This document shows positions 39,357 through 46,997 of a stretch of DNA of 64,000 bases, one piece after another. Each line of letters starts with the position of its first letter. Positions within the stretch are counted from its first letter, which is position 1. Both the position numbers and the translations under genes were made by a program. The notes beneath the pieces are model-generated. The model was given only the letters and a program-made list of their open reading frames with translations. It was not told where the DNA came from and did no database searches. Origin of the DNA: Pedobacter mendelii (GTDB lineage: Bacteria > Bacteroidota > Bacteroidia > Sphingobacteriales > Sphingobacteriaceae); contig NZ_BMDJ01000002.1 in the NCBI RefSeq assembly GCF_014635725.1, forward strand, positions 248,001 through 312,000. The letters run 5' to 3'.

Positions 39357-39950
39357 TTAAAATATTTTAAATAACACCAGTAAAGACAAAAAAGTACCGA
39401 GTAATTGGCCTATTGATGTACGTAAAGCCTTTAGCGCTTTACTAATATGGGCTTCAATGGTTTTTTGCGAAAGCCCCAAATTATCTGCTATTTGCTTATC
39501 ACTTAAACCAGCTTCGCGGCTCATCCTGAAAACAAGCTGGCATTTTTCTGGTAATGCCGATATATTTGCTTCTATTTCTGAGCGTAAATCGATGAAATTA
39601 AGCCAATGCTGGGTAGAATTATCAACAACATGGAGCTCATGAATGTCTGCTACGCCATAGTGAATCACTTTATTTCTATTTGCAATTTTAGCCATAACCT
39701 TATACCTGATAATTGCAGCAATATAAGTATGAAAAGTATTTTGAATCTGTATAGTGTGCCTGCTTTTCCAAATATCGATAAAAGCATCCTGTACAACTTC
39801 TTCAGCGTCCGCCTCAGACTGAAGTTTTAGCATGGCCTTAAACAACATTTTTTTCCAATACCTGCTGTACAAAAGGTTAAAAGCTTCCTCACTATCCTGC
39901 TTTAGCAAGTTATACAATTCATTATCGCTAAAATTGTTTGGAATGGGCAT
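39357..39950 (-). CDS. ECF RNA polymerase sigma factor partnered with FecR
   Basis: 197 aa sigma-70 family, Bacteroidetes ECF type. Region 2 (AFNLLYSRYWKKMLFKAML...EEVVQDAFIDIWKSR) and region 4 (ISALPEKCQLVFRMSREAGLSDKQIADNLGLSQKTIEAHISKALKAL) are complete. A hydrophobic C-terminal tail (LLGTFLSLLVLFKIF) is common in this group. First gene of sigma-FecR-SusC-SusD-TlpA-M16, all in one direction, so it likely drives its own receptor operon. It is distinct from the sigma factor at 43284-43871. Confidence 0.94.
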   Translation of the reverse strand: MPIPNNFSDNELYNLLKQDSEEAFNLLYSRYWKKMLFKAMLKLQSEADAEEVVQDAFIDIWKSRHTIQIQNTFHTYIAAIIRYKVMAKIANRNKVIHYGVADIHELHVVDNSTQHWLNFIDLRSEIEANISALPEKCQLVFRMSREAGLSDKQIADNLGLSQKTIEAHISKALKALRTSIGQLLGTFLSLLVLFKIF

Positions 39951-40549
39951 GGAAGAATCTTTCTTTCACTAAGGTAAGCATTTAGAATAAAAAAGGTACA
40001 TTCCATAGACCACACTCTCCATTTTTCTGGAAATTCAGGAAGCGTTAACCAAGCGATTCCAAAGCAGATCGACTTAAAAAAAAACTTTTATAGTTTAATT
40101 ATATTAGAAATCAACTCATTGCTTTGATCATTTCTCAAAGTGATAAGTGACTATTTTCTGGTTAACGTTTAGCTAAATCAAATTGTATTATTACATATAA
40201 AGTAATAATATGGCAATTTTCATCATCCATCTTATTATGATCCATTTAATGTTAGGACTTGTTTTTCTGTGTTTGTAAAAAGAATATCAGATGCGTTACG
40301 TTGCATCTAACGATGTACACAGAGCGTTTAAATTGATGTTTTGCAATTTAATTTATGATTAGCAGCAACCGATTAGCTTTTTTTGTTTTCAAAACTGAGA
40401 TGCCCATCAGTCAGCATAAGCTAGTGGGATTTGAAAAGACCTATCTAAATCTTTCATAAAAAAACGTCTTTTTTTATTGGATAGAGACTTTCACAATGAA
40501 ACAGTTGAAATCTCTTACCTTATTCACTGAAAGCTCATTTTTTTTAAAA
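39951..40549. other. Intergenic region without recognisable genes
   Basis: About 600 bases between the ECF sigma start and the 40550 gene stop. An AT-only hairpin (A7-CGTC-T7, near 40460) could weakly terminate the 40550 gene. No coding signal or repeat is recognised. Confidence 0.4.
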
Positions 40550-41254
40550 TCATTTACTATCTACTATATTTCCATGTTCATCCAATTTCTGAATAACGGG
40601 CTGATTGTCTTTGTTTATAAAAATCTTTAAGCGTGGCTTGCCTTTGGCATCCGCTAAAAATAATCCCACATCTCCTGATTTGTTTTTACCAATAAACATG
40701 CGTTGATTTAAATGACCTGCGGATTTGTATTTTCTAACACCGTCTGCATAAGCACTGGTATCGTTAAGCTTTTTTAATGAATCGAAATATCTGATTTGAT
40801 TTTTGAAAGAAAAATCGTCCCGATCGTTAAGCGTTAAACCATAAGTTTTAGTGTTCGGTTTTGATGTATTGTCCTGATCATAGCTCAACATCAAAATCTG
40901 ATCATTCTTATATTGATCCATGGTAAAGAACATTGCAGCGTCTTTTTTGCTGCCATTATACCCTATGCCTCCGCATTCATCACCTTCATCATTAAAAAAA
41001 AGTAAACCCGCAGGTCTGTCGCGTGCCTGCAAATCTTTACCATCCATTCTTCCAGGATGTTGTCTATCCTTATTACTTAAAACCATCCTGATTTTTCCAT
41101 CGCTTTGTACAATGTTGATTCTTTCAGCATTTAGCATTTCAAAATCTCCTTGCGTTTTCGTTTTTAAAGAAAGCATAATAAAAATGATAACAACAAGGGT
41201 GAGCACACCTGAATAAACTTTTAGAATTTTGAGTTGCCTGAATACCTCTTCCAT
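40550..41254 (-). CDS. Hypothetical membrane-anchored protein
   Basis: 234 aa. One N-terminal TM helix at about residues 15-30 (VLTLVVIIFIML), then a soluble domain with beta-rich repeats of the kind seen in Bacteroidetes proteins of unknown role: NIVQSDGKIRMVLSN, GLLFFNDEGDECGGIGYNG, MFIGKNKSGDVGLFLADAKG. No catalytic motif is visible. The recurring D/N-G-turns suggest a small beta-sheet or propeller-like fold. It is monocistronic, with a reasonable promoter 35 bp upstream. I do not recognise a function. Confidence 0.75.
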   Translation of the reverse strand: MEEVFRQLKILKVYSGVLTLVVIIFIMLSLKTKTQGDFEMLNAERINIVQSDGKIRMVLSNKDRQHPGRMDGKDLQARDRPAGLLFFNDEGDECGGIGYNGSKKDAAMFFTMDQYKNDQILMLSYDQDNTSKPNTKTYGLTLNDRDDFSFKNQIRYFDSLKKLNDTSAYADGVRKYKSAGHLNQRMFIGKNKSGDVGLFLADAKGKPRLKIFINKDNQPVIQKLDEHGNIVDSK

Positions 41255-41288
41255 AATTATGATTTAAGTTCAATGTTATTTAAAGTTA

Positions 41289-41319
41289 CAAATTAATGCC
41301 AAGCGTATCTTCATGCAAA
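41289..41319 (-). promoter_or_regulatory. Candidate Bacteroidetes promoter of the 40550 gene
   Basis: Minus strand: TTTG, 19 nt, TTAATTTG. Spacing is right and the -7 box differs from TAnnTTTG at one base. It ends 34 bp before the start codon. Confidence 0.5.
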
Positions 41320-41944
41320 ATTTCATTTGAGAGGTAGTCTGACTCCCATTGAATTAACAGATTGGCATAGGATATGGTTTAACCTCACCTAAACGCGGAG
41401 TTTCTCCCAGGAGAATACGAAGAATTAGGCCGATGGATTTTCATCACCGGCCTAATTGGGGTTAATTTTTCCCAAAGCTTGCAAAGTCCAGGCATTAGTT
41501 AAATATTATTTGAACACGCTGCATACCTGCTTTTTATATGATACTTTTAAATTTATGCTCCTCGTTCGGAACATTTCTGACATTTTGAAAATATCCCGTT
41601 ACGGTGTTGTAAGTTCAGAACTATGTTCCTTTTATAGTGGTCACCTGCTGCGATGGAGTGGAACAAGAATAGTCTAAAACATTTTCCAAGATTTTACGTA
41701 TTGACTGGAGAGTCCATATCTTTTTTACTCTTTTAAGCGTATGTTTCATTAGTTGGAGCCATGGCAATTTAAGACTACATAATATACGATGTTTCTAAAC
41801 TTTAAGGACAAAATCAGTAGGTATTCTTGAGATTCTTTGATTATAAAAGCATGTCACTATCTGGCAGCTTAGATTATTTTGAACGCGGATTTTGGTTTGT
41901 GTTCACTTCCACCACTCTCCGCATAAATGGTATGTAAGCCAAAC
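41320..41944. other. Intergenic region with paired palindromes, no gene
   Basis: Two neighbouring inverted repeats are visible: TTCTCC-CA-GGAGAA (41402-41415) and AATTAGGCCG...CGGCCTAATT (41423-41432 with 41448-41457, 10-bp perfect stem). Neither has a convincing T-tract next to it. A short plus-strand frame (41456-41677) has no recognisable product and I do not call it. Confidence 0.4.
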
Positions 41945-41981
41945 AAAAAGCCTGCAAATCTTATAATTGGCAGGCTTTTTT
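41945..41981 (-). terminator. Intrinsic terminator after the redoxin gene
   Basis: Perfect 11-bp stem AAAAAGCCTGC / GCAGGCTTTTT (41945-41955 with 41970-41980), T-tract on both strands. It lies 83 bp after the redoxin stop codon and ends the Met-rich protein-redoxin unit. Confidence 0.85.
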
Positions 41982-42063
41982 GCATACAGTTGAATTTAAA
42001 AAGGCTCGGGGCATTGTAATTAACAATAGGAGTAAGTTTAGTTCCTTTAAATTTCTAACTCTA

Positions 42064-42645
42064 CTAAAGCTCGGCCGATAATAATTTTACAGATGCTCTT
42101 TTCTGATAATTGGGATCAAAATGCACATATTTGATCTTCCCAGAACGGTCAATGATATAAGTTGCCGGAACGGGTAATGTGTGCCGACTATTGCCGTTAT
42201 TCGCTTCCAGATCAATTCCGTAGCCCTTGTATTTGGTAAAGGTTGCATCATCCATCATAAAGTTTACACCGTATGCCTTCATTATATTATCATCCTTATC
42301 CTGAATAATGGAGAAACCTGCACTCGTTTTTTTTATTGTTTTCGCAATGTTATCGCTCGTTTCAGGTGTAACCCCAATTACATAAGCATTTTTGCCGGTA
42401 AGCAATTGCAAAGAATCCTGAAGTTCTTTGATGTGCTTATTGCAGTATGGACACCACTGACCCCTGTAGAAGAAGAGTACAACCGACTTGTGTTCCTTTA
42501 ATAAGCCCTGCAAATTTATTTTTTTCCCATTTTGATCTACCCCGCTAAAGGAAGGGGCTTTAGTACCTGCTGATAATCCTTTTTGTGCATTTGCATTAAA
42601 ACCCAGCAAAATGAACAGGGCAAAAATTAGTATAATTCTTTTCAT
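42064..42645 (-). CDS. Exported peroxiredoxin-like redoxin (AhpC/TSA)
   Basis: 193 aa with a signal peptide (ends NANAQ). Thioredoxin/peroxiredoxin fold: KAPSFSGVDQNGKKINLQGL, then the active site FFYRGQWCPYC with Cys65 and Cys68. This C-x2-C PRX-like form fits either a thiol peroxidase or a thiol-disulfide reductant of the periplasm. It follows the Met-rich protein gene on the same strand with a hairpin (42661-42686) between, so it probably shares the sigma-dependent promoter at 42983-43008, with attenuated expression. A role feeding electrons to the neighbouring lipoprotein methionine sulfoxide reductases is plausible but unproven. Confidence 0.87.
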   Translation of the reverse strand: MKRIILIFALFILLGFNANAQKGLSAGTKAPSFSGVDQNGKKINLQGLLKEHKSVVLFFYRGQWCPYCNKHIKELQDSLQLLTGKNAYVIGVTPETSDNIAKTIKKTSAGFSIIQDKDDNIMKAYGVNFMMDDATFTKYKGYGIDLEANNGNSRHTLPVPATYIIDRSGKIKYVHFDPNYQKRASVKLLSAEL

Positions 42646-42660
42646 TTATATTAAAATATT

Positions 42661-42686
42661 GGCAGGAAAGAAAATACTTTCCTGCC
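42661..42686 (-). terminator. Hairpin between Met-rich gene and redoxin gene (attenuator-like)
   Basis: Perfect 10-bp stem GGCAGGAAAG / CTTTCCTGCC with a 6-nt loop. On the minus strand it is followed by AATATTTTAATAT, a weak T-tract. It lies 7 bp after the Met-rich gene stop, so it would reduce read-through and give more Met-rich message than redoxin message. Confidence 0.65.
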
Positions 42687-42692
42687 TGTTTT

Positions 42693-42956
42693 CTACATTT
42701 TTCCTTTTGACATTTTACTGTCAGACATTTTAGATTTCTCCATTTTAGCTTTTTTCATCGAATCTGTTTTCATTTTCGACATTTTACTTTTCTCCATCTT
42801 ATCCATTTTCTTTTTGCCCATTTTGTCCTGTTTCATTTTTGACATTTTTTCCTTTTCCTGTTGTGGAACATTTGCAAAACCTGATGAAGATAGACTTACA
42901 ATTACCAAAGCAGTAAGAAAAAGCTTACCTGCCGATTTTAAGATTTGATTTTTCAT
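42693..42956 (-). CDS. Exported methionine- and lysine-rich repeat protein (MXKDX-like, MrpX analogue)
   Basis: 87 aa. Start set at ATG 42956 (MKNQILKSAGK); the longer frame opens with TTG at 43019 and would run through the promoter at 42983-43008, so it is rejected. Signal peptide residues 1-28 (ends SGFA). The mature 59 residues are low-complexity repeats of the form KM(S/D)KM, EKSKM, KTDSM: 12 Met and 21 Lys, no Cys and hardly any aromatics. It resembles the pentapeptide MXKDX family. Spaced surface methionines suggest a sacrificial oxidant trap recycled by the nearby methionine sulfoxide reductases, as MrpX is in Azospira. Low complexity means homology cannot be proven by eye. Confidence 0.85.
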   Translation of the reverse strand: MKNQILKSAGKLFLTALVIVSLSSSGFANVPQQEKEKMSKMKQDKMGKKKMDKMEKSKMSKMKTDSMKKAKMEKSKMSDSKMSKGKM

Positions 42957-42982
42957 GTTATTGTGTTTTTGTTTCCCTATTC

Positions 42983-43008
42983 GTCGCCTATCCAGAGAAC
43001 TCCTTACA
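42983..43008 (-). promoter_or_regulatory. Predicted ECF-sigma promoter of the Met-rich gene
   Basis: Minus strand TGTAAGGAGT, 12 nt, CGAC, ending 26 bp before the ATG at 42956. It is one of four matching sites at this locus. It lies between the anti-sigma stop codon (43016) and the Met-rich gene, giving that gene a separate, sigma-dependent start. Confidence 0.75.
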
Positions 43009-43015
43009 ATAAAAA

Positions 43016-43282
43016 TCAATTTTTATTCATTTCTTTTTCAATCCGTTGCTGAAGCTTCACTTTAAAGGCATCATCCAGTCTGATTTTATCGGATGGAAAA
43101 CCGGTAAATAGGCGGATGATAAGCATACTTTGCTTTTGATAGGTTCTGCACATTGAACAGCCTGCCAGATGAACCTGCAACTGTAGTGCCTCCGCCGCCG
43201 TAATTTTCCCCAATGTTCTTTTTTCGATAAGGAAAGTAGCCTGTTTACAATTATATATTATTTTTTTAAGTGCTCCTGTCAT
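43016..43282 (-). CDS. Soluble zinc-binding anti-sigma factor (zf-HC2/ZAS-like)
   Basis: 88 aa, no TM segment. The N-terminal CKQATFLIEKR block (Cys12) is followed by H-x3-C-x2-C (His38, Cys42, Cys45 in HLAGCSMC), the zinc-binding anti-sigma pattern. The C-terminal helices (LQQRIEKEMNKN) end the protein. The gene begins one base after the sigma gene stop, so sigma and anti-sigma are co-translated. The cysteine/zinc site suggests release of sigma on thiol oxidation inside the cell, unlike the membrane-bound NrsF used in Azospira. Direct redox sensing is inference. Confidence 0.85.
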   Translation of the reverse strand: MTGALKKIIYNCKQATFLIEKRTLGKITAAEALQLQVHLAGCSMCRTYQKQSMLIIRLFTGFPSDKIRLDDAFKVKLQQRIEKEMNKN

Positions 43283-43283
43283 A

Positions 43284-43871
43284 TTAGTTCCAGTGTTTTT
43301 GAAGGCAGGCCCTCAGATTAAGTTTTGTCCGGTGCATAATTACCCAGAAATTAGCATCTGTCAGTTTAAGTTCCATGCAGATTTTTTCCGATGCAAGGTC
43401 ATCCATATGTTTCATTGAAAATACAGAAAACCATAATGCAGGTAGTTTTTTGAGGCAAGTGTTTAAAATACCGCCAAGTTCCTTTAACAATAGCGGGTTG
43501 TTTTCGTCCAATCCAAAAGCCTTGGGATAATGCTGTGTATTCCAGTGTCCGTTATCTGCATCAAAGAAATTTTGCTGTTCTGTTTCAGCAGTTCTGATTG
43601 TGGTAATACCTTTTGATGCCTGCCTACGGTAGAAATCGGCAACCTTGTTTTTAAGGATGCCAGTGAGCCATGTTTTCTCGCTGCTTTTTCCCTCAAACCT
43701 GGAAACCTGCTGAAGTGCAGCCAGAAAAGTATCCTGAACCAGATCCCTTGCTATCTCCTCATCGCGGAGCCTGGAAAATGCAAAGCGGTATAAGTAATCA
43801 GCATACTTTTCAACCCAGGTTACAGGATCGCTCTTTAAAGGACTATTTATTGCGGTCTTTTCCTGTTCCAT
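43284..43871 (-). CDS. ECF RNA polymerase sigma factor of the methionine-repair regulon
   Basis: 195 aa. Region 2: YLYRFAFSRLRDEEIARDLVQDTFLAAL, with the SEKTWLTGILKNKVADFYRR continuation. Region 4 is in the last 60 residues (LKKLPALWFSVFSMKHMDDLASEKICMELKLTDANFWVIMHRTKLNLRACL). The insert between regions (about 95-130) is longer than usual. The C-terminal CMELKLTDANFWVIMHRAR-type end is typical of ECF factors paired with small zf-HC2 anti-sigma factors. Its own promoter (43913-43937) carries the shared motif, so it should autoregulate. Confidence 0.92.
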   Translation of the reverse strand: MEQEKTAINSPLKSDPVTWVEKYADYLYRFAFSRLRDEEIARDLVQDTFLAALQQVSRFEGKSSEKTWLTGILKNKVADFYRRQASKGITTIRTAETEQQNFFDADNGHWNTQHYPKAFGLDENNPLLLKELGGILNTCLKKLPALWFSVFSMKHMDDLASEKICMELKLTDANFWVIMHRTKLNLRACLQKHWN

Positions 43872-43912
43872 TTTTTTTATTACATTGTATAAATATAGTA
43901 CTTAAGCGCTTA

Positions 43913-43937
43913 GTCGCTGAAAAAATAATTCCTTACA
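43913..43937 (-). promoter_or_regulatory. Predicted autoregulated ECF promoter of the sigma/anti-sigma genes
   Basis: Minus strand TGTAAGGAAT, 11 nt, CGAC; 41 bp from the sigma start codon. Its -35 part is the exact inverted copy of that at 43954-43963, so the two divergent promoters point away from each other. Confidence 0.72.
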
Positions 43938-43953
43938 TTTTCTTTTAGTTTTT

Positions 43954-43979
43954 TGTAAGGAATCCACCGGAAGAGCGAC
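43954..43979 (+). promoter_or_regulatory. Predicted ECF-sigma promoter of the DUF1223-cytochrome-Mo enzyme operon
   Basis: TGTAAGGAAT, 12 nt, CGAC; 21 bp before the ATG at 44001. Divergent partner of the sigma promoter on the other strand. Confidence 0.75.
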
Positions 43980-44000
43980 CAATGATAAAAAAATAAACTT

Positions 44001-44744
44001 ATGTCCAGAAAAATAGCATTGATCTTAATTTCAATATGTACGATAAGTATTGCCTTCGCTACTAAGCGCAAGGAATCGGCTCCGAGCGGTTTTGCGGTAG
44101 TAGAACTTTTTACTTCAGAAGGCTGCTCAAGCTGTCCGCCAGCTGATGCATTGGTTGCCAGAATAGAAAAGGAAAATCAAGACAGACCTGTTTACATCCT
44201 GGCCTATCATGTCGATTATTGGGATCGTCTTGGCTGGAAAGACACCTTTAGCAATCGCATATTTTCCCAAAGGCAAAATCAATATGCAAAATGGTTAAAC
44301 TTAAGCAGCGTTTATACGCCGCAGATTGTAATCAACGGTAGTAAGGAATTTGTCGGTTCGGAAGAAAAAACACTACGGGGCGCAATTACGTCTTCGCTTT
44401 CTGAAGCAGGCAAGACAAAACTTGCAATCTCCCTTTCGTTACAAAGTGGGCAAAACATTATCGATTATCAAATCAACCAGCCAACCTTGGGCTACAATCT
44501 ACTTGTCGCCATCATCACCCCAAATGCAAGCAATAAAATTGAACGCGGAGAAAATAAAGGAAGAACACTTTCGCATGTGCAGATAGTGCGCAGTCTGGAA
44601 AATTTCAGCCTAAATGGAAAAGATAAAGGAAGTGTAAATTTCCTTCCAGCAAAAGGAATACAGCAAGGCAGTGCCGAAATCATCGCCTTATTACAAAATG
44701 AAAAAACAGGACAGATAACCGCAGCGGCAAAGCTTAAATTTTAA
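44001..44744 (+). CDS. Exported DUF1223-family thioredoxin-fold protein
   Basis: 247 aa with signal peptide (about 1-20). DUF1223 core: VVELFTSEGCSSCPPADAL with a C-x2-C pair, then AYHVDYWDRLGWKD and YTPQIVINGSKEFVGS. This is the highly conserved signature of the family, often found in bacterial oxidative-stress regulons, but its biochemical activity is not established. The CSSC site suggests a periplasmic thiol-disulfide protein that might supply electrons to the MsrA/MsrB lipoproteins (inference). First gene of the operon from the promoter at 43954-43979. Confidence 0.88.
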   Translation: MSRKIALILISICTISIAFATKRKESAPSGFAVVELFTSEGCSSCPPADALVARIEKENQDRPVYILAYHVDYWDRLGWKDTFSNRIFSQRQNQYAKWLNLSSVYTPQIVINGSKEFVGSEEKTLRGAITSSLSEAGKTKLAISLSLQSGQNIIDYQINQPTLGYNLLVAIITPNASNKIERGENKGRTLSHVQIVRSLENFSLNGKDKGSVNFLPAKGIQQGSAEIIALLQNEKTGQITAAAKLKF

Positions 44745-44802
44745 GGCTTGGAAGGTCAGATCTTTTAAGGGCAGATTTTCGTTAATGATATAAAATATTT
44801 CG

Positions 44803-45531
44803 ATGAAAGAAATCAAGGAAAAGCACGCATTTCTAATGCGCTGGACACACTGGGTAAACTTCCCGGTACTAACAGTAATGATCTGGAGTGGCTTATTTAT
44901 TTATTGGGCAAATGATGCATACGGAATTTCGATTTTCGGTTTTACCCTGATCAAATTTTTTCCCGAATGGTTTTATACCTATTTTCACATCCCCCAGCGA
45001 CTTGCCGAGGGTATGGCTTTCCACTTTCTTTTTATGTGGTTCTTTTTCATCAACGGACTGCTTTACATTGCTTACACTATATTTTCCGGCGCATGGCGGG
45101 AACTTGTTCCTAAAAGAAACTCATTCAAAGAAGCATGGCAAGTACTTTTGCATGACCTGCATATCAGAAAAACCATTCCGCCCCAAAAAAAATACAATGC
45201 GGCGCAAAGGATTGCCTACAGCGCAATTATTTTAATGGGTGTAGGTTCAGTAATTACTGGACTGGCAATTTATAAACCTGTACAACTTTATTGGCTTTGC
45301 TGGCTTTGCGGCGGCTATCATTTTGCAAGGATTATCCATTTTGCCTTAACCATTGGTTATGTCCTTTTCTTTGTCATACATATCCTGCAGGTGGTACTTG
45401 CCGGATGGAACAATTTCCGGTCTGTCGTCTCTGGTTTCGAGGTAATAGAAACCGAACCACAAATCCGAGATGAAAAAACACTAACAGCAAACCACGCAGA
45501 AAATGAAACCAACGGAGCAAAAGAAAATTAA
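44803..45531 (+). CDS. Membrane cytochrome b (cytochrome b561/Ni-hydrogenase-type) electron-transfer subunit
   Basis: 242 aa with four to five TM helices. Candidate heme-b ligands fit the family: RWTHW in TM1 (His16), FHFLFMW in TM2, and HFARIIHF plus VIHILQVV in TM4. It should pass quinol electrons to the molybdoenzyme whose gene overlaps its last 29 bases. In MsrPQ/YedYZ systems the partner is the six-helix MsrQ; here a different cytochrome type is used. The C-terminal cytoplasmic tail is charged. It is 58 bp after the DUF1223 gene. Confidence 0.85.
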   Translation: MKEIKEKHAFLMRWTHWVNFPVLTVMIWSGLFIYWANDAYGISIFGFTLIKFFPEWFYTYFHIPQRLAEGMAFHFLFMWFFFINGLLYIAYTIFSGAWRELVPKRNSFKEAWQVLLHDLHIRKTIPPQKKYNAAQRIAYSAIILMGVGSVITGLAIYKPVQLYWLCWLCGGYHFARIIHFALTIGYVLFFVIHILQVVLAGWNNFRSVVSGFEVIETEPQIRDEKTLTANHAENETNGAKEN

Positions 45532-46294
45532 AAAACCACTAACCATCGAGCAAAAAATAAAGCGAAGGAATTTTATTTCATTTGGTGCGTTCTTTGCCTT
45601 GGGTGGTGGAGCGGCAGCAGGCTGGAAATGGCTGCTTAACTCACCTGAAGAAAATGCTGGCATTACGGGAGGTACCCGGGCACCACTGAGAAGGGCGCTA
45701 AACAAGACAGAACTTTTCTTCCGTAATTTCTTTAGCAATAATCACCTGGTTAAAACCTATCCAAAAGAAAGAGCGGCAAAGACAATAAGAGTTAATAGTC
45801 TGATTGGCATTGAGGATGATGAGGATTTCGACATTAAGAATTGGAAGCTGGAAGTTAAAATCAGTCAGAGCAAATCATTAAAAATCGGTATTGAAGAAAT
45901 CAAGGCATTACCAAAAACGGAAATCATTTTTGATTTTAAATGTGTTGAGGGATGGGATCAGATACAGCACTGGGCAGGTGTAAAACTGACTGATTTTTTA
46001 TTGCATTACAAACTTGATGCACTTGTCGAAAAAAATTATATGGGGTTGGAAACCCCAAATGGGGAGTATTATATCGGGCTTGAGAGGGATAGCGTACTTC
46101 ATCCCCAAACAATTTTGGCTTACGAGATGAATGGAAAACCGATAACCAATGATCATGGCGCACCTTTAAGGTTAATTATTCCGGTAAAATACGGCATCAA
46201 AAACCTTAAAAGAATCGGTGTAATGTCTTTCAGCGACCAGCGTCCAAGAGATTATTGGGCGGAACAAGGATATGACTACTATTCGGGTTTATAA
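45503..46294 (+). CDS. Molybdopterin-dependent oxidoreductase, sulfite-oxidase fold (MsrP/YedY-like)
   Basis: 263 aa, N-terminal twin-arginine-like export signal (KRRNFISFGAFFALGGGAAAG, residues 20-40). The pterin domain contains the molybdenum-ligating cysteine in FKCVEGW (Cys147) and the conserved HWAGV, GLETPNGEYY and RLIIPVKYGIKN..KRI blocks. The family includes the periplasmic methionine sulfoxide reductase MsrP (YedY), which repairs Met-SO using membrane electrons. Its overlap with the cytochrome gene and its sigma regulon context support that role. A sulfite or nitrate-type activity is the alternative. A convergent hairpin lies right after the stop codon. Confidence 0.88.
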   Translation: MKPTEQKKIKKPLTIEQKIKRRNFISFGAFFALGGGAAAGWKWLLNSPEENAGITGGTRAPLRRALNKTELFFRNFFSNNHLVKTYPKERAAKTIRVNSLIGIEDDEDFDIKNWKLEVKISQSKSLKIGIEEIKALPKTEIIFDFKCVEGWDQIQHWAGVKLTDFLLHYKLDALVEKNYMGLETPNGEYYIGLERDSVLHPQTILAYEMNGKPITNDHGAPLRLIIPVKYGIKNLKRIGVMSFSDQRPRDYWAEQGYDYYSGL

Positions 46295-46298
46295 AAAA

Positions 46299-46319
46299 TG
46301 GGGAATAAAAAATTCCCCA
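46299..46319 (-). terminator. Convergent terminator between Mo enzyme and msrA
   Basis: 8-bp stem TGGGGAAT / ATTCCCCA; on the minus strand followed by TTTTTTAT. It terminates msrA and may serve the plus-strand operon more weakly. Confidence 0.75.
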
Positions 46320-46324
46320 GGTAA

Positions 46325-46987
46325 TTAGATTTTATCTTTGAATTCAGGCTTTATCAAAGCATTCATGCTTTTCCTGAGCTTTAAGACTTTAGGCATTGAA
46401 ACACCTTGAATATAGCCATTGTTAGGATTTAGCCTGTAATAGCCTTGGTGGTAATTTTCTGCAGGATAAAATATTTTAAAGGGGACAACCTGCGTTACGA
46501 TTTTATCGTTATAATGATGACCGGCATTTACCTTAGCCATTACTTCTTCCAATATCTTCTTTTCTTCAGCGTTACGGTAAAATGCAACTGAGCGATAATC
46601 TTCTCCTTCATCTGGCCCCTGCCTGTTCAGTGTCGTTGGATCATGGGCATAAAAAAATGCCTCGGTGAGCTGGCTATAGCTGATTACCTCAGGGTTATAA
46701 TAAACCTCGACAGACTCTGCATGACCTGTATTATCTGAACATACCTCTTCATAGGTCGGATTTTTTACAGTTCCCCCTGAATAGCCGGATACTACTTTAT
46801 CCACGCCTTTCAATTCGCTCATACCTTCGGCCAGTGCCCAGAAACATCCGCCTGCAAAAGTTGCCACTTTCTCATTTGCCTTTGGTTTGGGTAAATCCGC
46901 GAAGGCCTGCTGATTCTTTTTCGTTTGTGCGTCCGTGCATGATCCAAAGAAAACCAATGCAACCAGACATAATTTATATATTTTCAT
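46325..46987 (-). CDS. msrA: Peptide-methionine (S)-S-oxide reductase MsrA, lipoprotein
   Basis: 220 aa. The MsrA active site GGCFWALAE carries Cys48, with the downstream YSGGTVKNPTYEEVCSDNTGHAESV block and HDPTTLNRQGPDEGEDYRS typical of the family. The N-terminus is a lipoprotein signal (cysteine at residue 17, FFGSC), so the enzyme is envelope-located, unlike cytoplasmic MsrA. It is encoded 10 bp after msrB and shares its sigma-type promoter (47507-47532). Reduces the S-sulfoxide of Met in oxidised exported proteins. Confidence 0.95.
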   Translation of the reverse strand: MKIYKLCLVALVFFGSCTDAQTKKNQQAFADLPKPKANEKVATFAGGCFWALAEGMSELKGVDKVVSGYSGGTVKNPTYEEVCSDNTGHAESVEVYYNPEVISYSQLTEAFFYAHDPTTLNRQGPDEGEDYRSVAFYRNAEEKKILEEVMAKVNAGHHYNDKIVTQVVPFKIFYPAENYHQGYYRLNPNNGYIQGVSMPKVLKLRKSMNALIKPEFKDKI

Positions 46988-46997
46988 GATTCTCCAA

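Noticed and set aside
41402..41457. Paired hairpins as a riboswitch or small RNA
   Set aside because: Two palindromes are present, but there is no conserved core, expression platform or start codon downstream to support a named RNA.
41456..41677. 73-codon plus-strand frame
   Set aside because: No ribosome or promoter signal, unusual composition and no recognisable family; likely chance.
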